The notes under the pieces are model-generated. The model was not told the origin of the DNA. It made no database searches and saw only the letters and a program-made list of their open reading frames with translations. Position numbers and translations under genes: made by a program. A DNA stretch of 64,000 nucleotides from an uncultured Actinomycetes bacterium (GTDB lineage Bacteria; Actinomycetota; Acidimicrobiia; Acidimicrobiales; RAAP-2). The stretch spans positions 20,040 to 84,039 of the forward strand of contig CAIYAP010000003.1 in NCBI GenBank assembly GCA_903924205.1, written 5' to 3'. The first letter of the stretch is position 1, and every line of letters begins with the position of its first letter. Shown one piece after another: positions 8,879 through 18,149 of this stretch.

Positions 8879-9808
8879 TTATTTACCGACGAGTTCACGG
8901 AGCTCAAAGAGAACATTGTCGGAAACTGATAGGTCATTAAATCGGCCTTTTGCGAATGTGACGTCGGGTTTATACGAGCCGTGAAAATCGGAACCACCGG
9001 TGGGAACCATGCCTAATCCTCGGGTAATGGCCGCCATTTCGTGACGAGTCCGGTCATCAAACTGCCCGTACCAACACTCCACGCCACGCAGGCCCTCGCC
9101 GCGAAGTCGCTCCAATGTCGGCACGATCTCCTTGAGAACGGTGCTCGAGGAGAGATCGCGGGACCCGTAATTAAAGAGTGGGTGGGCAATGGACAGCACC
9201 ACGTCAGGTCCGGCCGCCGCGACGACGTCGGTCACGGTCAGATGGGCTTTAGAGATGTAGGCACTTCCCGAGTCGCCGAGAATGTCAGTGAAGATGGTGC
9301 GAGTCTTTTCCTCGGCCGTCACCCCCGCCAGCTCATCGGCATAGTTCGCCAAGATGGCGGCCGCAAAATGGGGTCGCCCCAAATTCTTGCCCCCGGCGCG
9401 CTGCATGAGGTCATCCCAGGTCAGCTGCGTATATCCCAATTCGTGCAATGTGGTGAACAGGCGAGCATTGCGGGTTTCACGGTCATCTTGGAGGCCCGAC
9501 AACAATTGCTGTAGTGGATGAGCGGGGTCTTCGGGAACGAAGTACGCCAATACATGGATGGAAGGGTGAGTGATGGAACCATCATCGGCCACGATGTCGT
9601 GTCCCCGGTCTTTCAGCGATACCTCGCAACCCACGACGAGCTCAATATTCCGCTCCGCGAAAGCCACTCGTGCTTCGGCAATGCCCGCCGTGGTGTCATG
9701 GTCCGTGAGGGCCATCGCGCTCAGCCCCGCCGCCGCCGCGAGCTCGGCCAGAGCAGTGGGGCTTTCAGAGCCATCAGAGAAACTCGAGTGCACGTGGAGA
9801 TCAATCAC
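8879..9808 (-). CDS. PHP-domain phosphoesterase (RNase AM / YciV-like)
   Basis: The 309-residue metal-dependent phosphoesterase carries PHP motifs: DLHVHSSFSDGS at the N-terminus, ALTDHDT, the GCEVS region, an AHP motif (SIAHPLFNY) and a C-terminal GGSDFHG. These histidines and aspartates bind a metal cluster. Homologues degrade nucleotide 3',5'-bisphosphates or trim RNA 5' ends. The start was placed at GTG 9808, just before IDLHVH; a longer frame from 9919 would run into the divergent pyrE gene. The substrate here is not certain. Confidence 0.88.
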   Translation of the reverse strand: MIDLHVHSSFSDGSESPTALAELAAAAGLSAMALTDHDTTAGIAEARVAFAERNIELVVGCEVSLKDRGHDIVADDGSITHPSIHVLAYFVPEDPAHPLQQLLSGLQDDRETRNARLFTTLHELGYTQLTWDDLMQRAGGKNLGRPHFAAAILANYADELAGVTAEEKTRTIFTDILGDSGSAYISKAHLTVTDVVAAAGPDVVLSIAHPLFNYGSRDLSSSTVLKEIVPTLERLRGEGLRGVECWYGQFDDRTRHEMAAITRGLGMVPTGGSDFHGSYKPDVTFAKGRFNDLSVSDNVLFELRELVGK

Positions 9809-9874
9809 CTCAGTGACAGTAGTAAGGCTCGGCGACTTCCTTGTCGTATCGTCAGAGGGACACACGGAGGACTT

Positions 9875-10432
9875 ATGAACAATGCCCGCGATCGCGTCCG
9901 CGACCACCTGTTGGCCCACTCAATTCGTCGGGGCGACTTCGTCCTCAAGAGCGGTCGACGCTCCACGTGGTTCATTGATTCGAAGCAGACAATCTGCGAC
10001 GGTGACGTTGCTCGTGATGTCGCCGAATTAGTTCTCGAGCATGTCCCCGCATCCGCGACGGCCATTGGCGGGTTGACGATGGGTGCCGATGGGGTGTCGT
10101 TCATCGCCGCCGGTGTGGCGGTCGCTCAGGGTCGACGACTCAACTCTTTCTCGGTGCGCAAGGAAGCGAAGGACCACGGCGCCGGCGGGCGTATTGCCGG
10201 TCGGCTGAGCCCTGGTGACAAGGTGGTTATTACCGAGGACACGGTGACGCGAGGGACCAGTCTTATCGAAGCGGCTCGCGTGGTCCGAGAATTCGGTGCC
10301 GAGGTGGTGCAGATCATTGCGGTGGTGGACCGCGGTGGGACCGCGGCGGCCATGGCGGCGGCGGAAGGCTGGCCCTTCACGGCCATTTTCACTGCGCCCG
10401 ACCTCGGCTTCGACTACGAAGGTGCGGTGTGA
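9875..10432 (+). CDS. pyrE: Orotate phosphoribosyltransferase
   Basis: This cytosolic type I phosphoribosyltransferase converts orotate and PRPP to OMP in pyrimidine synthesis. It is 185 residues long. The PRPP-binding segment reads KVVITEDTVTRGTSLIEAA, and the RKEAKDHG flexible-loop region is present. ATG 9875 has CGGAGG four bases before it; a longer open frame upstream is antisense to the PHP gene. The end overlaps the next GTG (GTGA), so it is coupled to a GT87 gene, an unusual partner. Confidence 0.92.
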   Translation: MNNARDRVRDHLLAHSIRRGDFVLKSGRRSTWFIDSKQTICDGDVARDVAELVLEHVPASATAIGGLTMGADGVSFIAAGVAVAQGRRLNSFSVRKEAKDHGAGGRIAGRLSPGDKVVITEDTVTRGTSLIEAARVVREFGAEVVQIIAVVDRGGTAAAMAAAEGWPFTAIFTAPDLGFDYEGAV

Positions 10433-11628
10433 AGAGACTCGGGAGTTACCTCCTCGGGACATTGATCCTGGTGGCCCTCACGGTGTTCGTGGTGCGGACC
10501 GTCCCTCACCACAATTGGCTATTTACCGGCCGTTACTCCACGAGTTTCGTGGATATTCGTGCGCGCATTCGAGATGTTCACCTGGTGCAAAAGCACATCA
10601 CCATCTACGGACCGGTGACGACGCCGCAGTATTTCTCCTATCCCCCCGCCGCCCTCTTGCTCTTCTTCCCCTTCGCGTGGTTGAAGACGGCCTGGGCGAT
10701 CCGCGTGTGGACCTTTCTCAGCGTGTGGGTGCTGGCGGGAGCCATTCATATTGCTCGTCGCGTGGTCGGGCGACCCGGCACTTGGTGGATGTCGTGTGCC
10801 GCCGCGGCGGTGGCGGTTGCCGTGTTGCCACCACTGTCAATTCTCTTGGCCGATGGTCAACTGGGCACCCTCTTGCTGATGGCGTTGCTGGGTGACTCGC
10901 TCGCGGTGCCGGCTCGTTGTCGGGGGTATCTCACCGGTCTCGTGACCGCCATCAAGATCTACCCCGCCATCTTCGTGGTGGTGTGGCTGTGGCGCCGCCA
11001 GTGGGCAGACGTGGCTCGCGCGGTGAGCGCGTGGGCGGTGGTGACGGGAATTGCCGCATTGCTCTGGCCGTCGTACACCTCCACCTTTATTAGTCGTCTG
11101 GTTGATGGCACCGAAGTCACGCGGTTCACTCACTTCATCCACTGGCGGGCCACCAGTTCTAGCCCCTACACCGTGTTCTTTAGGTGGCCCTTTGGTAACG
11201 AGCACTTCGCCGCCACCATCGGCACGCTGGCCTGCGTCGCGGTGGTGGCACTGGCACTCTGGGCCTCACAGCGCGCGCGGCGCGCGACGTGGCCACTGAG
11301 TGAGTTCGTCATCATTCTTATGGCATCCACCTTGGCGGCACCGGTGGTCTGGGATCACTACTTCGTGTGGTTCGCACTCCTGCCCCTCGTAGCTCTCGAG
11401 GTGGGGGTGAGGCGACCCCTCGGCATTCTGGTGCTGGCGGCCACGGTGATAGCGATGTTGCCGTGGCAGTTGGGGCGAAACGAGAGCTTTTCCGTCACGG
11501 GCTTCTCGATGACCACGCTCGGCATTTTCGCCTCACGCAGCGCCTTGGTGGCTACCTCGTTGGCGGTCATGATCGCGGTGGGCTTAGCGCGCGAGCGTGC
11601 GCAGGACCCCGTCACGCCACTGGCGTAA
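10429..11628 (+). CDS. GT87-family (DUF2029) polyprenol-phosphate glycosyltransferase
   Basis: The 399-residue polytopic protein has about 10 hydrophobic segments and an extracytoplasmic loop after the first helix. That layout fits GT-C mannosyltransferases of the GT87/DUF2029 type, which use polyprenyl-phosphate-mannose to build cell-envelope glycolipids. Recognition rests on layout and motifs such as YPPAALLLFFPFAW and GLVTAIKIYPAIFVVVW. It starts at GTG 10429, overlapping the pyrE stop. Its last 45 bases overlap the 3' end of the opposite-strand serine hydrolase gene. Confidence 0.82.
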   Translation: MKRLGSYLLGTLILVALTVFVVRTVPHHNWLFTGRYSTSFVDIRARIRDVHLVQKHITIYGPVTTPQYFSYPPAALLLFFPFAWLKTAWAIRVWTFLSVWVLAGAIHIARRVVGRPGTWWMSCAAAAVAVAVLPPLSILLADGQLGTLLLMALLGDSLAVPARCRGYLTGLVTAIKIYPAIFVVVWLWRRQWADVARAVSAWAVVTGIAALLWPSYTSTFISRLVDGTEVTRFTHFIHWRATSSSPYTVFFRWPFGNEHFAATIGTLACVAVVALALWASQRARRATWPLSEFVIILMASTLAAPVVWDHYFVWFALLPLVALEVGVRRPLGILVLAATVIAMLPWQLGRNESFSVTGFSMTTLGIFASRSALVATSLAVMIAVGLARERAQDPVTPLA

Positions 11629-12633
11629 GTCGGGGTAACGCTCGGCGTTGGTGCGACCCAGACGCACGAGCACGCTGTCGAGCGTTGGACTCACGACGAT
11701 CATTTGACCTTCGTAGCCGTTGCACCAATACGACCCAAAGTCATCGCCGCTCACCCACCACTGCCAGGAGTAGAACGTGCCACTCTCCTCATCCACGCTG
11801 AGGGGAATTTGGGCGGTGTCAATCCACCGGCGTGACACCAGTCGCCGGCCATCCCACTCGCCACCACGCAGGTAGAGCAGTCCGAACTTCGCGAAGTCAC
11901 GAGCGGTGGCGTGCACGTAGCTGGACGCCACGAAGGTGCCTGCCTCATCACAGGTCCCGGTGGCGCTCGTCATGCCGATGGCGTCAAACAGTCGTGTCTG
12001 CAAAAAATCGCGATAGGGCTCGCCGCGACCCACGAGGTCGCCCACGATGCCCGAGATGATGTTGGTGGTGCCCGACGAATAGTTAAAGACGCGGCCTGGT
12101 TCATGTGCGAGCGGGCGACTTGCCGCATACGCGGCCATGTCGTGTTGGCCCTCACCAAAGAGCATCTCCACCACGTTGCTCGGTGTGTCGACGCTGTACT
12201 CCTCGGCGAAGTTCAGGCCATCGCGCATGGCGAGCAAATCACCGAGGGTGATGGTGGAGCGCTCGTCGTTTTCCCACGCGGCAATCCCGGCGGGTGCCGA
12301 GGGATCAAGTCGGCCCTCGTCAACCAATGTGCCGACCAGGAAGTGGAGCATGGACTTGGCCATCGACCACGACAGCAGAGGGGTATCGACGTCGACGGGA
12401 GTGGGCTCGTGGATGAAGGAGGGCAGGGCGTTGTCGTAACGCTCGTAGACGAGACGGCCACGGTGGATGAGGACGACGGCGTAGGTGTCACCGAGCGCGG
12501 GATCGCCGAAGCCCGCATCCAGTGCGGCGTGCACGGCGTCGCCGACCTCGCCCGTGGGCCACGCGAGGGTTGGCCAGGTCAGACCAGATTCGTGGGGGTG
12601 AATGGCGGGAGTAATGACAGGAAGAGTGCTCAC
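11584..12633 (-). CDS. Serine hydrolase, class C beta-lactamase / esterase family
   Basis: The 349-residue protein has the penicillin-binding-like fold signature: SxxK at about residues 90-93 (SMAK), the Tyr motif in FNYSSGTT and a C-terminal region with a Gly/His-like loop. Members are esterases, D-amino-acid peptidases or 6-aminohexanoate-dimer hydrolases. No signal peptide is evident, so it is probably cytosolic. The start GTG 12633 sits 11 bases after the stop of proline dehydrogenase, making it the third gene of that operon. The substrate is unknown. Confidence 0.86.
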   Translation of the reverse strand: MSTLPVITPAIHPHESGLTWPTLAWPTGEVGDAVHAALDAGFGDPALGDTYAVVLIHRGRLVYERYDNALPSFIHEPTPVDVDTPLLSWSMAKSMLHFLVGTLVDEGRLDPSAPAGIAAWENDERSTITLGDLLAMRDGLNFAEEYSVDTPSNVVEMLFGEGQHDMAAYAASRPLAHEPGRVFNYSSGTTNIISGIVGDLVGRGEPYRDFLQTRLFDAIGMTSATGTCDEAGTFVASSYVHATARDFAKFGLLYLRGGEWDGRRLVSRRWIDTAQIPLSVDEESGTFYSWQWWVSGDDFGSYWCNGYEGQMIVVSPTLDSVLVRLGRTNAERYPDLRQWRDGVLRTLAR

Positions 12634-12644
12634 GGCACCAGAGG

Positions 12645-13559
12645 CTAGGACCGCGAGACGAGTGCGCGCAGGAACAGGCGAAGATTGGCGGGCTTCTCCG
12701 CCATTCGGCGCATGAGGTAGCCATACCACTGGTCACCGAAAGGCACGTAGACGCGCACCACGTGACCGGCGGCCACCAGGCGCGCCTGCTCGTCGGGTCG
12801 CACCCCGTAGAGCATTTGGAATTCAAAGTGTCGTGGCTGTGCCGCCGCGAGCGCTTCGGTGCGCGAAATGATCTCGGGGTCGTGGGTGGCGACCAGCGGG
12901 GTGCCGGCCCCGCGCCAGAGAGTCTCGAGCGCGCGCACATATGCCGAGGTGACGTCACGACGATCGCCGTAGGTGATGGTGGCGGGTTCGTGATAGGCAC
13001 CCTTACAGAGGCGAACGCGAGCCGTGGTGGCGGACAAGGTGCCCGCGTCGTCGTCGGTGCGCGTCAACATGGCCTGAATAACGGTGGCGGTGGCGGGGTG
13101 AGTCTCGCGCAAGGTCACGCCGAAGCGCAGCGTCACGTCGGTGAGGTCGGAACCCTCCATGTCGAGGGTCACCGTCATGCCGGCTTCGTCAGCCGCCGCC
13201 ACGATGCGGCGACAGCGTGTTCGGCACCGTTCCTCATTCACGAGCAAACCGAGAGCGGTGAGCTTGAGTGACAGATCCACCTTCTCCACCCGCGCGGCGC
13301 GCAGCGCCGCAATGAGGTCGAGGTAAGCATCGCGAGTGAGGTCAGCCCCCGCGTCGTCGGTGACGTCTTCGCCGAGGAAGTCGATGGTGGCGAGCAGCCC
13401 CTGGGTCGCGAGTAGTTGCACGCTGCGCACCACGTCGGCCGTGGTCGTGCCCCCCACGAATCGCGCGACCACGGATCGGCTCACCGGCAGGGTTTCAATG
13501 CGACGTCGCAGCCCCGACGAGCGCGCCGCGGCCAGGATGAGGCGACGAGTGACAGCCAC
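12645..13559 (-). CDS. Proline dehydrogenase
   Basis: This monofunctional FAD-dependent enzyme (304 residues) oxidises proline to pyrroline-5-carboxylate. It has the compact TIM-barrel seen in actinobacterial and Thermus enzymes: KVDLSLKLTALG, the LDMEGSDLTDVT segment, RLCKGAY and a C-terminal RVYVPFGDQWYGYLMRRMAE that carries the substrate-binding arginines. It lies 2 bases downstream of the P5C dehydrogenase gene, so both steps of proline breakdown are co-expressed. It would be named putA/prodh depending on convention. Confidence 0.93.
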   Translation of the reverse strand: MAVTRRLILAAARSSGLRRRIETLPVSRSVVARFVGGTTTADVVRSVQLLATQGLLATIDFLGEDVTDDAGADLTRDAYLDLIAALRAARVEKVDLSLKLTALGLLVNEERCRTRCRRIVAAADEAGMTVTLDMEGSDLTDVTLRFGVTLRETHPATATVIQAMLTRTDDDAGTLSATTARVRLCKGAYHEPATITYGDRRDVTSAYVRALETLWRGAGTPLVATHDPEIISRTEALAAAQPRHFEFQMLYGVRPDEQARLVAAGHVVRVYVPFGDQWYGYLMRRMAEKPANLRLFLRALVSRS

Positions 13560-13561
13560 GA

Positions 13562-15202
13562 CTAGTCCTGGTGGCGATAGCCGTGCTGCGTCGGCGGGAC
13601 GAAGGTTTCCTTGATGGTGCGCGGAGAGACCCAGCGCTCGAGGTTGGCAATCGACCCCGCCTTGTCATTGGTGCCGGAGGCCCGCGCGCCACCAAAAGGC
13701 TGTTGGCCGACAACGGCGCCCGTGGGCTTGTCGTTGATGTAGAAATTCCCCGCCGAATAACGAAGGGCGGCGGACGCGCGGGCGATGACCTCGCGATCCG
13801 TTGCCCACAGCGCGCCGGTGAGGGCGTAGGGGCTCGTGGCATCCACCAACTCGCAGGTCTCCTCAAATCGAGCGGGGTCGTAGAGGTGCACCGCGAGAAC
13901 CGGTCCAAAGAATTCGGTGGTGAAGATCTCGTGGTGCGGGTTGTCGCTCAGCACGATGGTGGGTCGAATGAAGAAGCCCTCCGCATCATCGTGAGTGCCA
14001 CCCGCAATAACAGTCACAGTGGGGTCGTGACGGAGGCGGTCCTGCAGGTCGGCGAGTCGGGTGAAGGCCCGACGGTCGATAACCGCGCCGCCGAAGTTCG
14101 AGAGGTCCGCCACGTCGCCGTAGGTGAGGGAGTTGGCAAGGCCGGCGAGTTCGTCGAGGTAACCAGTGCCAAAGCTGGCGGGCAGATAAGCCCGTGAGGC
14201 CGCGGAGCACTTTTGTCCCTGGAAGTCAAAGGCGCCGCGAATGAGCGCCGTGCGTAGCGCGTCACGAGAGGCGTCCTCGTGGGCCAGCACGAAGTCCTTG
14301 CCACCCGTCTCACCGACGAGACGAGGATACGAGCGATAGGTCGCGAGGTGGTGCGACACGGACTGCCAGAGGTGGCGGAAGGTCGCGGTCGATCCGGTGA
14401 AGTGAATACCCGCGAGATCGCGGTGCGGTACAGCCACCTCGCTGATGGCGGCGCCGTGTCCCGTCACCATATTGATGACGCCGTCGGGAAGCCCGGCTTC
14501 CTTAAAAATCGCCATGGTGAGCGACGCCGCTTCTTGCTGGGTGGGGCTGGGCTTCCACACCACGGTGTTACCCATGAGGGCGGGCGCCGCCGGCAGATTG
14601 GCGGCGATGGCCGTGAAGTTAAACGGCGTGATGGCGAGCACGAAGCCTTCGAGGGGACGGTGGTCCATCTCGTTTCGCACACCCGCGGGGCTGATGTGGG
14701 GCTGACGCGAAATTAACTCGAAGCCGTCGAACACGTTGAAGCGCAAGAAATCCGCGAGTTCGCCGGCAGCGTCGATTTCCGCTTGATAGGCGGTCTTGCT
14801 CTGACCGAGCATCGTGGCGGCGTTTAGGCGGGCACGCCACGGGCCGCTGATGAGGTCGGCAGCCTTGAGAAAAATGCCCGCGCGATCGGCGAAGGGCAAA
14901 GCGCGCCAGGTGTGACCGGCGGCCAGGGCGCTGTCGATGGCGAGCTGCACGTCCGCCGCGGTGGCGTCGCGCAACGTGCCGAGTGCGTGGCGATGATGAT
15001 GCGGTTCGACGACCGCAATCTCACTACCGTCGCCCCACACCTCGCGACCCGCGATGACGTGGGGGTAGGTGATGGCATCACGCTGACGAAGCTCAGTAAG
15101 TGCGCGCTCTAAGGCGAGTCGAGGTGTCGAGCCGGGTTCGTAATCGAAAGTGGGCTCATTGCGGGGCCGGCGGCTGACTCGTAACGCATCGAAGGTGTCC
15201 AC
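13562..15202 (-). CDS. pruA: L-glutamate gamma-semialdehyde (P5C) dehydrogenase
   Basis: This NAD-dependent aldehyde dehydrogenase (546 residues) converts glutamate semialdehyde to glutamate, the second step of proline catabolism. The catalytic cysteine lies in FQGQKCSAASRAY, the catalytic glutamate in LVGETGGKDF, and the NAD-binding TPFNFTAIAANL and FTGSTATFR regions are present. Length matches the mitochondrial/actinobacterial P5CDH group. It starts at GTG 15202, only 28 bp after the tRNA-Phe gene on the same strand, and is the first protein gene of the operon. Confidence 0.94.
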   Translation of the reverse strand: MDTFDALRVSRRPRNEPTFDYEPGSTPRLALERALTELRQRDAITYPHVIAGREVWGDGSEIAVVEPHHHRHALGTLRDATAADVQLAIDSALAAGHTWRALPFADRAGIFLKAADLISGPWRARLNAATMLGQSKTAYQAEIDAAGELADFLRFNVFDGFELISRQPHISPAGVRNEMDHRPLEGFVLAITPFNFTAIAANLPAAPALMGNTVVWKPSPTQQEAASLTMAIFKEAGLPDGVINMVTGHGAAISEVAVPHRDLAGIHFTGSTATFRHLWQSVSHHLATYRSYPRLVGETGGKDFVLAHEDASRDALRTALIRGAFDFQGQKCSAASRAYLPASFGTGYLDELAGLANSLTYGDVADLSNFGGAVIDRRAFTRLADLQDRLRHDPTVTVIAGGTHDDAEGFFIRPTIVLSDNPHHEIFTTEFFGPVLAVHLYDPARFEETCELVDATSPYALTGALWATDREVIARASAALRYSAGNFYINDKPTGAVVGQQPFGGARASGTNDKAGSIANLERWVSPRTIKETFVPPTQHGYRHQD

Positions 15203-15230
15203 GTTGACCCGTTCTACTCGCAGTTAATGG

Positions 15231-15303
15231 TGGTCGAGACCGGCGTCGATCCGGTGACCCCACGCTTTTCAGGCGTGTGCTCTACCAACTGAGCTACTCG
15301 ACC
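15231..15303 (-). tRNA. tRNA-Phe (GAA)
   Basis: The 73-nt gene has perfectly pairing acceptor arms (GGTCGAG/CTCGACC, discriminator A). The anticodon loop CTGAAAA gives GAA, the T-loop reads TCGA-type and the D-arm reads GCTCAGTTGGTAGAGC. No CCA is encoded at the 3' end. It lies 27 bp downstream of tRNA-Asp on the same strand, probably in one transcript. Confidence 0.96.
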
Positions 15304-15330
15304 ATTTTCGTCCCCCCAGAGGGGGCCGAG

Positions 15331-15405
15331 CGGACCTGACGGGATTTGAACCCGCGACCTCCGCCGTGACAGGGCGGCGTGCACTCCGAGCTGCACCACA
15401 GGTCC
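15331..15405 (-). tRNA. tRNA-Asp (GTC)
   Basis: The 75-nt gene has acceptor arms GGACCTG/CAGGTCC and discriminator G. The anticodon loop CTGTCAC gives GTC, and the T-arm CGGGTTCAAATCCCG is canonical. CCA is not encoded. It is the first gene of an Asp-Phe tRNA pair. Confidence 0.96.
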
Positions 15406-15480
15406 TCGGTGTCCCACAGGTTGCCCCATGAGCGCGAGTCATCACTCTACACGACTCGACGAGGGAGTCACAAAGGCGCC

Positions 15481-16026
15481 CTAATTGGCGACCTGAGCGG
15501 AGATGGTGACGAGTGAGTCGTCGGTGGGGACCGAGAGGGCGACGGCGGAGCGAATATCAAGCGGTGAACCATTATTGGCGTCACCAATGGTGATGAAATC
15601 CGGCGTCGAGGCCTGGAGAACGAGATTTTGGTCGCCAGGACCCACTACTTCCATGCTCCACGGGCCGACGGCGAGGTTGGTGACGTAAAAGGTGGCGCTC
15701 GACACGCCGGCGCTGACGGACAGACCCTGCCATGTCGCCACCAGGTGGTGTGACCCCGACGTCAAGGTCACGGTGGGAAGTTGTGCGCGGGTGATGGTCG
15801 CGTCGACGCTATAGGTGCCGCTCAGGGTGTACCCGGCGGGTCCGCAGGCCGCCACGGCGGCGGGCTCACGGACGTTTCCCAAGATGAGGGCTCCGAGCAA
15901 GACGAGGGCGGCACCGGCGAGTCGAGTAGATCTCGTGACGACGAGGCCGACGATGACGAGGGGGAGACCGATGACGAGGTACGGCCACAGCATGGTGCCA
16001 GTGTGGGCCAAGCAGGGTGCGGACAT
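15481..16026 (-). CDS. Membrane-anchored protein of unknown function
   Basis: The 181-residue protein has two hydrophobic segments in its first about 50 residues (LWPYLVIGLPLVIVGLVV and LAGAALVLLGALILG). A beta-rich, presumably extracytoplasmic domain of about 120 residues follows. It has two cysteines (one near the N-terminus, one at about residue 61). No family was recognised. It is divergently placed from the DoxX-like gene, about 40 bp apart, and the shared intergenic region probably holds promoters for both. Confidence 0.65.
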   Translation of the reverse strand: MSAPCLAHTGTMLWPYLVIGLPLVIVGLVVTRSTRLAGAALVLLGALILGNVREPAAVAACGPAGYTLSGTYSVDATITRAQLPTVTLTSGSHHLVATWQGLSVSAGVSSATFYVTNLAVGPWSMEVVGPGDQNLVLQASTPDFITIGDANNGSPLDIRSAVALSVPTDDSLVTISAQVAN

Positions 16027-16066
16027 AACCGCAGGCTACCGAGTCACACGACCTAGCGTGGGGGCC

Positions 16067-16414
16067 ATGCTGACTTTTGACATCCTCGCCACCATCCTTG
16101 CGGTCATCATGGCCGCCTCGGCCGTGTACGACTTCACCTCACCGGCCGCCCTGGTCGCCGACCTCACGCGCTGGGGCTACTCAGCCGGATTCGAGCGCAC
16201 GTTGGGCATCATCAAGGTGATCGGCGCCGTCGGTCTCTTCACGGTGTGGAGCACTCGCTGGCTCGCCGTTGTCGCCGCCTTCGGTTTCGTCCTGTACTTC
16301 ATCCTCGCCATTCGCACCCACCTCTCGGCCAAGGATGCTCCGGCCGCGACGGTGCCGGCCGTCGGGATCTTCATCTTGACGGTGGCCACGACCGTCGCGG
16401 GATTGGTGGCCTAA
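16067..16414 (+). CDS. DoxX-like small membrane protein
   Basis: The 115-residue protein has four hydrophobic helices and the layout of DoxX/DoxX-like (DoxX_2) proteins, including F-E-R-T-L-G-I-I-K-V-I-G-A-V-G. Members are often linked to redox or quinone metabolism, but their biochemical role is poorly defined. ATG 16067 was chosen over an in-frame start at 15815, which lies antisense to the neighbouring gene. It abuts the next gene directly (TAA then ATG), indicating an operon with a short-chain dehydrogenase. Confidence 0.8.
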   Translation: MLTFDILATILAVIMAASAVYDFTSPAALVADLTRWGYSAGFERTLGIIKVIGAVGLFTVWSTRWLAVVAAFGFVLYFILAIRTHLSAKDAPAATVPAVGIFILTVATTVAGLVA

Positions 16415-17164
16415 ATGTCGAAATCGATTCTCATCACCGGTGCGGGGTCGGGCTTCGGCCACGGTACCGCTCTCGCTCTCGCCGCGCGCGGACACCACGT
16501 CATTGCGACCACCGAAACCGAGGAGCAAGCAGCGGCACTGCGTGCCGAGGCACCTGACCTCGAGGTCATCAAGCTGGATATCACCACGAACGACGTGGAC
16601 GTCGCTCGTGAGAAGCACGTCGACGTGTTGATTAACAACGCGGGCTTTGGTCAAACGGGCCCCCTCGTGGATGTGCCCCTCGACATAGTGCGGCGCGTCT
16701 TTGAGGTCAACGTCTTTGGGACTTTGCGCATGACGCAGGCCGTGGCACCGCAGATGATTGCGCGCGGCTCGGGTCGCATCATCATCGTGTCGTCGATTGC
16801 GGGCATCGTGGCCGGCCCGGCCTTTGGCCCCTACACCATGAGCAAATTTGCGCTGGAAGGAATGGGTAAGACCTTGCGCGGGGAGCTCTTCGGCCTCGGC
16901 GTCGACGTCACCTTGTTGAACCCTGGTCCTTTCCTCACGGGATTCAACGACCGCATGGCGGCCTCAATGTGGGATTGGTATTCGAGCGACGCGGCGACCG
17001 CGGGCATGAGCGAGTTGTTCTCCACGATGCGTGAACTCATTACGACTAATCAGGCAGACCCCGCCGATGTGGTGTCACGCATGGTGGAACTTGTCGAAGC
17101 CGAGAGCACCGAGGAAAATAACTTCGTGCCGGCCGACCTGCGTCAGCAGTTGGGTCTCGCCTAA
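16415..17164 (+). CDS. Short-chain dehydrogenase/reductase
   Basis: The 249-residue classical SDR has the NAD(P)-binding TGAGSGFG motif at about residues 8-15, NNAG at about 74-77, the catalytic Ser in IIIVSSIAG and YxxxK as YTMSK. The substrate cannot be assigned. It begins right after the stop of the DoxX-like gene, so the two are co-translated and may act together in a redox function. Confidence 0.9.
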   Translation: MSKSILITGAGSGFGHGTALALAARGHHVIATTETEEQAAALRAEAPDLEVIKLDITTNDVDVAREKHVDVLINNAGFGQTGPLVDVPLDIVRRVFEVNVFGTLRMTQAVAPQMIARGSGRIIIVSSIAGIVAGPAFGPYTMSKFALEGMGKTLRGELFGLGVDVTLLNPGPFLTGFNDRMAASMWDWYSSDAATAGMSELFSTMRELITTNQADPADVVSRMVELVEAESTEENNFVPADLRQQLGLA

Positions 17165-17169
17165 ACGCC

Positions 17170-18096
17170 CTAACGCGTGGCCGCGGTCACGAGTGGTGCG
17201 AGCGCGGTCGCGAGCACGGTCGTGAGGTAGCGGCTATAGGGCACGGCGACGTGCTGGGAGTCCGAGTAGGGCAAGTAATCACCAATCACGGCAGAACACA
17301 GGGTCGTGGTGCACAGCCACGGCGTCGGATTGACGTAGAGGAAGTGGTTCGCCTTCGCCACGTTGATCTCACCCGTTTCGCGACCGGGAATGGCCTTGTT
17401 CGGATTCTTGCCCGCACACAGGGCCACACCATTGGGATGGATAGCGAGACAGGTGGGCAAAGTCACACTAAAGACTTGGATATCACCCATGATTGCCACC
17501 GTCGCTCCCGAGGGCGCGAGATTGCTAATGGTCTTTTGTAATCCGGCACCCCACTGGGCGTCGGTTCCCTTGTACGAGGGGTAGCTTGTCCGCTCACCGA
17601 TCAACACGGCTTGGGGCTTGAGCGTATTGATGAGTGCCTCGCCGGTACTGCGATAGTGGGAGCATGCTCCGTACGCACCACCGGGGATAGTGACGGCGGC
17701 CACGGGGCAGCCGGCGTGGCCGACAATGACGATTTTGAAGTGACTCGTCGTCGCCATGCTGATGAGCGGTGCCAGCCACATGCGGATGTGTGAGTCACCG
17801 TACAGAACAAGAGTCTTCGATGACGAGGAATCACCAAAGACGCACGCGCTCGCCGTGAAGCATCCGTCGGGGAGTTGGTAGTAGTTGCCGGCAAAGTTGC
17901 CACCCGCCGCCGCGATTTGGCTTTGCGTCGTGGGAGTGAGGGCCTTGATCTTGACCGAGGCCGCGACGAGAGCCTTCACCTCCGCCGCCGAACCCGCGGG
18001 CGTACCTGATGGTGAGGCGGCGGCGGCGAGTCCACTCGCACTGAGCGCACCGAAGGCGGTGAGAATGGCTACCGACATCCAACGTTGACGCTTCAT
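17170..18096 (-). CDS. Secreted SGNH-domain protein (acyltransferase/esterase-like)
   Basis: The 308-residue protein has a signal peptide (about residues 1-27, ending in an Ala-rich region) and then an SGNH hydrolase domain. Block I is YGDSHIRMW, and the C-terminal SDSQHVAVPYSRYL supplies the Asp-x-x-His pair. This SGNH type is usually fused to the C-terminus of OafA-like membrane acyltransferases; here it stands alone and is exported. It may add or remove acyl groups on envelope polymers. The start ATG 18096 has GGAGGG upstream; an in-frame start at 18123 lacks one. Confidence 0.82.
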   Translation of the reverse strand: MKRQRWMSVAILTAFGALSASGLAAAASPSGTPAGSAAEVKALVAASVKIKALTPTTQSQIAAAGGNFAGNYYQLPDGCFTASACVFGDSSSSKTLVLYGDSHIRMWLAPLISMATTSHFKIVIVGHAGCPVAAVTIPGGAYGACSHYRSTGEALINTLKPQAVLIGERTSYPSYKGTDAQWGAGLQKTISNLAPSGATVAIMGDIQVFSVTLPTCLAIHPNGVALCAGKNPNKAIPGRETGEINVAKANHFLYVNPTPWLCTTTLCSAVIGDYLPYSDSQHVAVPYSRYLTTVLATALAPLVTAATR

Positions 18097-18149
18097 GACA
18101 CCCTCCGGTCGACTGAGCGACATCGTACCGTTCGTAGCCGTCGAGTGGG

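Noticed and set aside
15312..15326. A C-run/G-run hairpin between the two tRNA genes taken as a terminator
   Set aside because: The stem is short and there is no T-run after it. It is more likely a processing hairpin or chance pairing, and both tRNAs are probably in one transcript.
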